Assembly (NCBI GenBank): GCA_031263665.1
Contig: JAISFJ010000015.1
Coordinates: 1-6,568, forward strand
Length of the DNA stretch: 6,568 nt
From: Coriobacteriales bacterium
GTDB taxonomy: Bacteria > Actinomycetota > Coriobacteriia > Coriobacteriales > UBA8131
Direction of reading: 5' to 3'
Shown here: in pieces, positions 1 to 4,401 of the stretch
Position numbering within the stretch: position 1 is the first letter of the stretch
Layout: the number at the start of each line of letters is the position of its first letter
Notes under the pieces: generated by a model
The model's database searches: none
Seen by the model: the letters and a program-made list of their open reading frames with translations, nothing else
What the model was told of the DNA's origin: nothing
Program-made: the position numbers and the translations under genes

Positions 1-79
1 TCAGGGCAGTCTGAGCTGCCTCCAGATAAAAGGTTGCACTCTTTTCAAAACCGTTATGGGGCTCGCGTTCCTGATTCAT
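1..79 (-). CDS. Partial hypothetical protein, N-terminal 26 residues
   Basis: An ATG at 79-77 on the minus strand opens a frame that runs off the left window edge. The 26 visible residues begin MNQEREPHNGFEKSA and continue with a helix-like TFYLEAAQTAL. The frame is closed upstream by a TAG, so the start lies near here. A weak GAGAG ribosome-site-like sequence lies 8 nt before the ATG. The peptide is polar then amphipathic, with no signal peptide or membrane segment, and it is too short to place in a family. It would be divergent from the Rrf2 gene, with the palindromic element at 180-285 between them. The plus strand is also open here but has no start or ribosome site. I cannot assign a function, and the call rests on start context and amino-acid make-up alone. 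Confidence 0.4.
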   Translation of the reverse strand, partial: MNQEREPHNGFEKSATFYLEAAQTAL

Positions 80-179
80 GTCTTTTTCTCTCAAGGAGAA
101 CAACTATAGCTATCATACCCTGAACTCCTAAGGAATTGTCCGCCAATTGAGACTATTTTCCAAATCGTTGCCCACTCGC

Positions 180-285
180 TACAGTTTACAGGGTATTAAT
201 TCCCTTCCCTCGAGACCCCCGCTGCGCCCTGGCACAGTGGGGATGAGTCCGAGAGAGGGAAATTAAAACCCTGTAAAAGCCTGTA
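180..285. repeat. Long palindromic (hairpin) element, MITE-like or structured leader
   Basis: The arms 185-212 and 250-277 are inverted repeats of 28 nt with 24 matching positions. Outside them TACAG (180-184) pairs with CTGTA (281-285) across a 3-nt bulge. Inside them GAC (214-216) pairs with GTC (247-249), and CCCCGCTG (217-224) pairs with CAGTGGGG (235-242) through one G-U, leaving a 10-nt loop. The whole element can fold into one rod. There is no T-run on either side, and it lies between divergent genes, so an intrinsic terminator is unlikely. The outermost bases read TA...TA, which would fit a TA target duplication of an IS630/Tc1-type miniature element. A transcribed structured RNA is the alternative. 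The structure is plain; its nature is inferred. Confidence 0.6.
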
Positions 286-320
286 ACCTGAACGGTAAAA
301 GACGACTTTGAAAAGCGCTC

Positions 321-348
321 TTGAATCTCTCCTGCCAAATGGCATAAA
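321..348 (+). promoter_or_regulatory. Weak candidate promoter of the Rrf2 gene
   Basis: TTGAAT (321-326), a 16-nt spacer and CATAAA (343-348) give 4/6 matches to each sigma-70 hexamer. The -10 lies inside the left arm of the inverted repeat 341-378, which would suit repression. The leader would be about 80 nt. The match is weak and could be chance. Confidence 0.3.
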
Positions 349-378
349 CTTATACGTATACATGGTTTGGTTTATGCC
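341..378. promoter_or_regulatory. Inverted repeat, candidate operator or leader hairpin
   Basis: GGCATAAAC (341-349) and GTTTATGCC (370-378) are perfect 9-bp inverted repeats 20 nt apart. The interval contains the perfect 10-bp palindrome TATACGTATA (351-360). It overlaps the candidate -10 of the Rrf2 gene and lies 55-92 nt before its start, so it could be a protein-binding site or an RNA stem-loop in the leader. Confidence 0.45.
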
Positions 379-403
379 GTCTGATGGTGGCGGCGACACG
401 ATA

Positions 404-418
404 AGGAACACCGTTCCT
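404..418. promoter_or_regulatory. AGGAAC-N3-GTTCCT dyad, candidate autoregulatory operator
   Basis: A perfect 6-bp inverted repeat with a 3-nt centre ends 14 nt before the ATG of the Rrf2 gene, next to the ribosome site (GAGAGG, 421-426). Rrf2 regulators are dimers that bind dyads and often control their own genes. A binder here would block transcription or ribosome access. The assignment to this regulator is inference. Confidence 0.4.
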
Positions 419-432
419 AAGAGAGGCGCGCA

Positions 433-867
433 ATGAAAATATCGACAAAGGGCCAATACGCGTTACGCGTCATGCTCGACTTTGCGGAACATGTTAATGA
501 CGGCTATATCCGACTCCGAGAAGTAGCCGACCGCCAGGGCATTTCAAAAACCTACCTCGAACAAATCATGGTGCTGCTCAACAAGGCTGACTTCTTCAAC
601 ACGGTCCGCGGCTACCAGGGGGGCTACCAACTCAGCCGCCCAGCAGAGTCCTACACGGTTGGGGAAATTCTCCGTATCACCGAAGGCTCAATCGACCCTG
701 CCTTACCGCTCGACCTCTCCGAAGCAAGCGACCGTCGCGTTGGGGTCATGGCGCAAGATGTCTGGGATGGACTCAAAACGGTCATGGCAAACTACCTCGA
801 CGCCCTCACTCTGCAAGATATTCTCGATAAGCACCGCGACAACGGCGTATGGGATTTTGTCATTTGA
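433..867 (+). CDS. cymR: Rrf2-family transcriptional regulator, CymR-like
   Basis: A 144-residue winged-helix regulator of the Rrf2 family (IscR, NsrR, CymR, RsrR). The N-terminus MKISTKGQYALRVMLDFA is the family signature. The helix-turn-helix covers about residues 27-48, and the wing VRGYQGGYQLSR is at 58-69. A C-terminal dimerization helix includes VWDGLKTVMANYLDALTLQDIL (shown here in part, residues 110-131). The protein has no cysteine, so it cannot bind the Fe-S cluster of IscR or NsrR in the usual way; this is also true of CymR, the cysteine-metabolism repressor that acts in complex with CysK. The last residues are DFVI, resembling CysK-docking tails of serine acetyltransferases. cysK starts 68 nt after the stop. 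The ATG is preceded by GAGAGG. The Rrf2 family call is firm. The CymR role is a well-supported inference from the missing cysteines, the tail and the neighbour. The symbol should be read as 'cymR-like'. Confidence 0.9.
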   Translation: MKISTKGQYALRVMLDFAEHVNDGYIRLREVADRQGISKTYLEQIMVLLNKADFFNTVRGYQGGYQLSRPAESYTVGEILRITEGSIDPALPLDLSEASDRRVGVMAQDVWDGLKTVMANYLDALTLQDILDKHRDNGVWDFVI

Positions 868-871
868 GCAC

Positions 872-900
872 TTGCGATGCTTTCAAAGGAAAGCTATAAT
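872..900 (+). promoter_or_regulatory. Sigma-70-type promoter of cysK
   Basis: TTGCGA (872-877), a 17-nt spacer and a perfect TATAAT (895-900) stand just after the Rrf2 stop codon. Transcription would start near 907, giving a leader of about 29 nt. cysK can therefore be transcribed separately from the regulator. A CTTATAAG palindrome (910-917) sits just past the expected start site and could be an operator. Confidence 0.7.
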
Positions 901-935
901 CTTAGTAATCTTATAAGTTTTGAAAGGAGCGCTCT

Positions 936-1865
936 ATGACCGTCTATAAGAACATCAGCGAACTGGTAGGTAAGACTCCCCTCGTTGAGCTGGTCGGCTA
1001 CAACGCCGAAAATGACTTGGGTGCCACCATCATCGCCAAACTCGAGTCCTTCAATCCCGCCGGCAGTGTTAAGGACCGCATTGCGCTGGCGATGATTGAT
1101 GAGGCCGAAAAGGCGGGAAAAATTAACGAGAACACCGTACTCATCGAGCCAACAAGCGGAAACACCGGCATCGGCCTGGCCGCCATTGCCGCCGCGCGAG
1201 GCTATCGGCTCATCCTCACCATGCCCGATACCATGTCCATCGAGCGTCGCAACCTCCTTGCCGCCTACGGCGCCGAGCTGGTGCTGACCGACGGCGCCAA
1301 GGGCATGAAGGGCGCCATCGAACGCGCGAACGAACTTGCCAAAGAAACGCCCAACAGCTTTATCCCCGGGCAGTTTGTTAACCCCGCCAACCCCGCCATC
1401 CACAAGGCGACCACCGGCCCCGAAGTTTGGGAAGACACCGACGGTGACATCGACATCTTTGTGAGCGGCATCGGTACCGGCGGCACCATCACCGGCGCGG
1501 GCGAGTTTCTCAAAAGCAAGAAAGGCGACGTATACGTAGTCGCCGTTGAGCCCGCCGCCTCGCCGGTACTTTCCAAGGGAACCCCTGGCCCACACAAAAT
1601 ACAGGGCATCGGCGCGGGCTTTGTACCGGACGTGCTCAACACCGCCATCTACGACGAAATCATCACCGTGGAAAACGACGACGCGTTCGCGACCGGTCGC
1701 GCTATCGCAAAAACCGATGGCGTGCTGGTGGGCATTTCTTCCGGTGCCGCACTCTGGGCAGCAACCCAACTCGCAAAGCGCCCCGAAAACGCCGGCAAGA
1801 AAATCGTCGCCATCCTCCCCGACACCGGCGAACGCTATCTCTCCACCATACTGTTCTCGGAGTAG
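936..1865 (+). CDS. cysK: Cysteine synthase A (O-acetylserine sulfhydrylase)
   Basis: A cytoplasmic PLP enzyme that makes L-cysteine and acetate from O-acetyl-L-serine and sulfide, the last step of cysteine biosynthesis. Its 309 residues match the family length. The PLP lysine is K46 in [11 protein letters not shown]. The substrate loop TSGNTG is at 73-78, the phosphate-binding loop GTGGT at 180-184, and the pyridine-nitrogen serine motif GISSGAA at 266-272. [10 protein letters not shown] at 295-304 is the usual C-terminal signature. The ATG is chosen because AAAGGAG lies about 8 nt upstream and the protein begins with the typical [16 protein letters not shown]. It follows the CymR-like gene, has its own promoter, and is probably both controlled by that regulator and its effector-sensing partner. 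No serine acetyltransferase gene is in the window. CysM or cystathionine beta-synthase is less likely, given the length and the conserved CysK motifs. Confidence 0.96.
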   Translation: MTVYKNISELVGKTPLVELVGYNAENDLGATIIAKLESFNPAGSVKDRIALAMIDEAEKAGKINENTVLIEPTSGNTGIGLAAIAAARGYRLILTMPDTMSIERRNLLAAYGAELVLTDGAKGMKGAIERANELAKETPNSFIPGQFVNPANPAIHKATTGPEVWEDTDGDIDIFVSGIGTGGTITGAGEFLKSKKGDVYVVAVEPAASPVLSKGTPGPHKIQGIGAGFVPDVLNTAIYDEIITVENDDAFATGRAIAKTDGVLVGISSGAALWAATQLAKRPENAGKKIVAILPDTGERYLSTILFSE

Positions 1866-1926
1866 ACTCCACCGCTACTCCAGGTGGCGTGACATGATTT
1901 AATCAGTGCTTCCCTAAGGGAGTCTA
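1863..1926 (+). other. Structured 3' flank of cysK, possible transcript end
   Basis: TAGACT (1863-1868, containing the cysK stop) pairs with AGTCTA (1921-1926). Between them lie CCACC (1869-1873)/GGTGG (1883-1887), the near-palindrome TGATTTAATCA (1895-1905) and TCCC/GGGA (1911-1914 with 1918-1921). Together these could form a closed multi-branch structure. TTAAAATTTT follows, not a clean T-run, so a classical intrinsic terminator is not clear. Confidence 0.4.
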
Positions 1927-1933
1927 TTAAAAT

Positions 1934-1963
1934 TTTCCGTAGACTGCCGTAGATTATGATAGA
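1934..1963 (+). repeat. Three 10-bp tandem units before the small ORF
   Basis: TTTCCGTAGA (1934-1943), CTGCCGTAGA (1944-1953) and TTATGATAGA (1954-1963) form a degenerate decamer array ending in a constant TAGA. It stands 9 nt before the ribosome site of the 43-codon ORF. The third unit contains TATGAT (1955-1960), a possible -10 without a good -35. The units resemble the sense-strand units before the prenyltransferase (ATTTGACAGA type). Confidence 0.5.
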
Positions 1964-1972
1964 TTTTTTCAT

Positions 1973-1980
1973 AAGGAGGT
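1973..1980 (+). promoter_or_regulatory. Perfect Shine-Dalgarno AAGGAGGT
   Basis: Eight bases fully complementary to the 16S rRNA 3' end lie 5 nt before the GTG at 1986. It is the strongest ribosome site in the window and the main reason to treat the short ORF after it as translated. Confidence 0.65.
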
Positions 1981-1985
1981 CATCT

Positions 1986-2117
1986 GTGCTGAATCCTTTA
2001 GAAACGATACAAGGACAGCTCAAAGTGCAGATGGGCAGCGGTGTGGTGCTTTGCATGATACCTGAGCCATTACCTATCAACAACAGCAATTGGTACGTAC
2101 CAGCCCGAATTGTCTAA
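1986..2117 (+). CDS. Small hypothetical protein, 43 aa
   Basis: A GTG-initiated frame of 43 codons ends at TAA 2115-2117. It encodes MLNPLETIQGQLKVQMGSG, then VVLCMIPEPLPINNSNWYV and PARIV. The middle is mildly hydrophobic and proline-rich, with one cysteine and one tryptophan and no clear membrane helix. I recognise no family. Evidence for translation is the perfect ribosome site at ideal spacing. It is convergent with the radical SAM gene ending at 2149. It could be a small regulatory or membrane-associated peptide, a leader peptide, or the remnant of a longer gene. An overlapping 84-codon minus-strand frame (1835-2089) has no comparable start signal. Confidence 0.5.
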   Translation: MLNPLETIQGQLKVQMGSGVVLCMIPEPLPINNSNWYVPARIV

Positions 2118-2148
2118 TACGAAACGATAACCGATAATCGGCACTACC

Positions 2149-3063
2149 TTAAGAACGCGCCGAGCGGACGCTGAGGCCGGCTTTTATCATTTCGGGGTGC
2201 AGCGAGAAGAGAAGCGTCATCTCGGCGCCCATGCCAAAGCCGCAGTCTTCGCAGACGCCGGCAGCTTCACCCTGACAGGCTGAAAGTCGCGTACCGTCAA
2301 CGGTGATGAAGTTCGAAATCCAGCATTGTTTTTTATGGATGAAGTTCTGCGGGTCGCGCAACAGGTCGAGGCCCGCCATCGAGTTCATGAGCGGATAGCC
2401 TGCCTTTTTCAACTCGATTGCCTTGTCGATGACGGCGTTGCGCACCTCGGGTGACACCAGCAAATCGCGCGAGGTGTAGGGCACATAAAAGGAAAACGAC
2501 ATTTTTCGCAGATGGGGGTGCTCCTTCACCAACCGCGCCACGCCTTCAAAGTCGCGATAGTTGCGATTGGTTATCACCATGTTGACGTTGAGATTGGGGT
2601 GCTCGCTAGCCCCGATATGCTCCATCGCCCGCGCGAAACTTCCCGCCCCGCGCTGGTCATCGTGCGCTTCTTTAAGCCCGTCGAGGCTGACCCAGATGAG
2701 GTCGGAGTGCGCTGTGATGGGAAGCCAGGCGTTGGTGGTGACCGTTGTGGAATGAAAGCCCATCTCACGCGCGAGTGTGACCAGCGTATTGATGTCTGCA
2801 CCAGCCTCCTTATCGCGCCACAGATGCGGCTCACCACCCTCAAAATCGACAAAACGGCTGCCCGCATCGTAGCAATACTGAAGTTCGTTGCGCACCTCGG
2901 CAAGCGACTTGCTCTTCGCCTCGGGGCCTTCTTTAACAACGCTACAATGGCGGCAGTGCAGGTTGCACAAATCGGTGATGAAGATGACCGATTGCAGTGG
3001 TTTACGCTTGCCCAAAACCTTGCACTGGAAAAACCACCAAGGGTAATACAGCATTTCTTTCAT
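2149..3063 (-). CDS. Radical SAM enzyme paired with a UbiA prenyltransferase
   Basis: A 304-residue radical SAM protein. The cluster motif is CNLHCRHC (C33, C37, C40), the SAM-contacting GGEP is at 76-79, and SLDG at 126-129 belongs to the barrel. Four more cysteines near the C-terminus (C247, C263, C271, C274, with CEDC at 271-274) could hold an auxiliary [4Fe-4S] cluster in a SPASM- or twitch-like arrangement. The N-terminus MKEMLYYPWWFFQCK is aromatic and may lie against the membrane. The gene starts 32 nt after the prenyltransferase stop on the same strand, so the two are almost certainly one operon. A seven-codon frame ending in an ATGA overlap precedes the start, and no strong ribosome site is seen, which fits translational coupling. 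Its substrate is probably a prenylated product of the neighbour. The reaction is unknown to me, and it does not look like the known menaquinone enzymes MqnC or MqnE. Confidence 0.88.
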   Translation of the reverse strand: MKEMLYYPWWFFQCKVLGKRKPLQSVIFITDLCNLHCRHCSVVKEGPEAKSKSLAEVRNELQYCYDAGSRFVDFEGGEPHLWRDKEAGADINTLVTLAREMGFHSTTVTTNAWLPITAHSDLIWVSLDGLKEAHDDQRGAGSFARAMEHIGASEHPNLNVNMVITNRNYRDFEGVARLVKEHPHLRKMSFSFYVPYTSRDLLVSPEVRNAVIDKAIELKKAGYPLMNSMAGLDLLRDPQNFIHKKQCWISNFITVDGTRLSACQGEAAGVCEDCGFGMGAEMTLLFSLHPEMIKAGLSVRSARS

Positions 3064-3095
3064 AAAATCGGTGCTTTCATGGCTTGTTACCCTGC

Positions 3096-4181
3096 TTAAC
3101 TCACATAAAACGGCGTCAGGCCGGCAACGGCGAGAATGACCACAAAGGCCATCAGCAGATTGCGCGAAAGATACCAGCGAATCATAAACCAGTCAACGCC
3201 ACGCGCGACGATGGCGTCCCAATGCTCCATCGGCCCCATCCAGCGCCGATAACTGAAGGTCGAGGCGGGGTCGTCGGCATAGCGCAGCACGAGCCGCACC
3301 AACTCCACCGCCATGGGGATGGTGAGCAACACCAAAAGCGAGAGCACGGGAAGAAATCCGAGCGCGACGCCTGTGATGACCGTTCCGTACGCCAATCCGA
3401 TGAATATCGCCCCGAAAAGCGCCGCGGTTTTTGGCGACCCGAGCAAGACGGCGAGTGTGGTACGCTTCGCCGCTTTATCTGGCCCAAAGTCCATGATGGC
3501 ATGGGTATGGACGATGTTTAACGCCAAAAGCCCCGTAGGAATGGAGGCCCAGACGGCGACCGAATCGATGTGCCCGCAAATCACGAAATATGAGGCGATA
3601 ACCACCAGGGGGCCGAAGATGACTCCGATGACCACCTCGCCCAAGCCATGATAGCTCAGACGCAGCGGTGGCCCGGCGTATGCCAGGCCAAGCACAAGGG
3701 CACAACCGGCAAAGATGAGGACCTCCCATCCGCGAATTGCCAGGATGAACCCGCCTGAGACGAGAGCGACCGCGATGAACATGATGGCCACCCGACGGGT
3801 GTCGCCAAGCGTGGCGCCCTGGTCGAGGTAGGCGCATTTTCCCATACGCGCGCGCATGCCACCTTCTTGCAGCTCCTTACGACGCGCCACCGCGCCGCCT
3901 CGGTAATCAAAGTAGTCATCGAGCAGGTTAAGACCGAGATGGGCGCAGGCTACTCCGATGAGCCCCGCGACAGCCAGCAGCAGTCCGAGCGCCACGCCCT
4001 GCACGGATAACAGACCCTGCGCTCCGTATCCAAAGGCCAGACTCCACGTTCCCTGATACAGCAGGGAACCCAGCGCGAGCACCGCGCCCAACACATAGGG
4101 AGTAAGTGACTGCCCCAATGAAGCGGGTCGCGCCGCCGCGTACCAAAACTTAAAAGTTTTCCCCGCCAGAAGTCCCACCAT
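3096..4181 (-). CDS. UbiA-family prenyltransferase, MenA-like
   Basis: A 361-residue integral membrane protein of the UbiA superfamily, which attaches polyprenyl diphosphates to aromatic or lipid acceptors. About nine hydrophobic segments are visible (near 22-42, 62-82, 132-149, 153-170, 180-201, 212-228, 251-270, 273-292 and 341-357). The first Asp-rich motif NLLDDYFD (85-92) and the second, DFGPDKAAKRT (231-241), bind Mg2+ and the diphosphate. YAGPPLRLSYHGLGEV (168-183) is a MenA-type loop. It is longer than usual for MenA because of a polar stretch near 301-340 (YADDPASTFSYRRWM and following) before the last helix. The ATG at 4181-4179 lies inside the fifth unit of a decamer array whose GGAG and GGTAGG serve as ribosome sites. 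Menaquinone synthesis (DHNA or futalosine-pathway MqnP type) is the likeliest role; other quinone or lipid acceptors are possible. Confidence 0.9.
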   Translation of the reverse strand: MVGLLAGKTFKFWYAAARPASLGQSLTPYVLGAVLALGSLLYQGTWSLAFGYGAQGLLSVQGVALGLLLAVAGLIGVACAHLGLNLLDDYFDYRGGAVARRKELQEGGMRARMGKCAYLDQGATLGDTRRVAIMFIAVALVSGGFILAIRGWEVLIFAGCALVLGLAYAGPPLRLSYHGLGEVVIGVIFGPLVVIASYFVICGHIDSVAVWASIPTGLLALNIVHTHAIMDFGPDKAAKRTTLAVLLGSPKTAALFGAIFIGLAYGTVITGVALGFLPVLSLLVLLTIPMAVELVRLVLRYADDPASTFSYRRWMGPMEHWDAIVARGVDWFMIRWYLSRNLLMAFVVILAVAGLTPFYVS

Positions 4182-4223
4182 TTCCTACCATCTCCTGCCA
4201 AATTCTGTCAAATTCTGTCAAAT
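4174..4223 (-). repeat. Five 10-bp tandem units forming the leader and start of the prenyltransferase
   Basis: On the gene's sense strand the units are ATTTGACAGA (4223-4214), ATTTGACAGA (4213-4204), ATTTGGCAGG (4203-4194), AGATGGTAGG (4193-4184) and AAATGGTGGG (4183-4174). The first two are identical and the rest drift gradually. The fourth and fifth carry ATG, and the fifth holds the chosen start codon. Gain or loss of units would change the distance between ribosome site and start. The 13-mer at its centre also occurs once at 328-340. Confidence 0.75.
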
Positions 4224-4229
4224 CGAAGC

Positions 4230-4252
4230 GCGGTTATTGAGGAAAGTACCGC
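4230..4252 (-). other. Leader hairpin candidate at the mRNA 5' end
   Basis: On the minus strand GCGGT (4252-4248) and ACCGC (4234-4230) are inverted repeats 13 nt apart, beginning at about the expected transcription start after the TATAAT at 4263-4258. A 5' stem-loop can stabilise mRNA or affect initiation; five base pairs make this only suggestive. Confidence 0.3.
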
Positions 4253-4257
4253 TCGTT

Positions 4258-4286
4258 ATTATACCTCGAAACGAGGGCCCCAAAAG
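4258..4286 (-). promoter_or_regulatory. Promoter of the prenyltransferase-radical SAM operon with a dyad in its spacer
   Basis: A perfect TATAAT (4263-4258, minus strand) has only a poor -35 (CTTTTG at 4286-4281, 17-nt spacer). The spacer holds the perfect dyad CCTCG-TTT-CGAGG (4276-4264), directly next to the -10. A poor -35 with a dyad in the spacer is typical of regulated promoters. The leader to the ATG is about 70 nt. Confidence 0.55.
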
Positions 4287-4288
4287 AT

Positions 4289-4332
4289 GACGGGCAGACG
4301 ACGGGCAGAAGACCGGCAGAAGACCGCGCGCA
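4289..4332 (+). repeat. 11-bp tandem repeat, three good units plus one degenerate
   Basis: GACGGGCAGAC (4289-4299), GACGGGCAGAA (4300-4310), GACCGGCAGAA (4311-4321) and a decayed GACCGCGCGCA (4322-4332). Neighbouring good units differ by one base, and the first and third by two. The array lies between the NifB-like gene and the prenyltransferase promoter, where it could also bind a regulator. The core GGCAGA on this strand resembles the GGCAGG core of the decamers on the other strand. Confidence 0.7.
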
Positions 4333-4338
4333 TGGCAG

Positions 4339-4374
4339 GTTATCGTTATCGTTTCTGGTTATCGTTTGTTTCTC
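4339..4374. repeat. Degenerate 19/17-bp tandem duplication
   Basis: Two copies begin with the identical decamer GGTTATCGTT (4339-4348 and 4358-4367) and both end in GTTTCT (4351-4356 and 4369-4374). It lies 28 nt after the NifB-like stop, where a terminator might be expected, but it forms no strong hairpin. Confidence 0.5.
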
Positions 4375-4401
4375 TGCTCGCAGGATGTCGCGTGCGGCGG
4401 G

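Larger units (their letters stand above)
80..432. other. Intergenic region without a gene, rich in dyads
   Basis: This 353-bp stretch contains no credible ORF; an 86-codon minus-strand frame at 196-456 crosses the palindrome and the Rrf2 start and looks spurious. It separates two divergent genes and should hold both promoters. Visible structure: TCCTAAGGA (126-134), AATTG-TCCGC-CAATT (134-148), a long imperfect palindrome (180-285), an inverted repeat GGCATAAAC...GTTTATGCC (341-349 and 370-378) around TATACGTATA, and AGGAAC-ACC-GTTCCT (404-418). The density of inverted repeats suggests a regulated divergent promoter region. Confidence 0.6.

Noticed and set aside
239..264. ATGAGTCC...GAAA sequence recalling a hammerhead ribozyme core
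   Set aside because: The required CUGANGA is not intact and the bases are better explained as one arm of the long palindrome.
894..1769. Long minus-strand frame of 291 codons opposite cysK
   Set aside because: It lies entirely against a firm cysK gene, its glycine/valine-rich product is the mirror of the cysK codon pattern, and it has no family motif.
1835..2089. Minus-strand frame of 84 codons overlapping the cysK end and the small ORF
   Set aside because: It crosses the cysK 3' end and the decamer array and has no ribosome site; the plus-strand 43-codon ORF has far better start signals.
2131..2141. CCGATAATCGG as a terminator of the radical SAM operon
   Set aside because: As RNA it leaves at most a three-pair stem and is not followed by a T-run on either strand.
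2512..3099. Plus-strand frame of 195 codons opposite the radical SAM gene
   Set aside because: It is the antisense shadow of a gene with clear radical SAM motifs; no ribosome site and no recognisable domain.
4206..4221. Two TTGACA -35-like boxes on the minus strand inside the decamer array
   Set aside because: No -10 follows at 16-18 nt, and they arise from the repeat unit itself.
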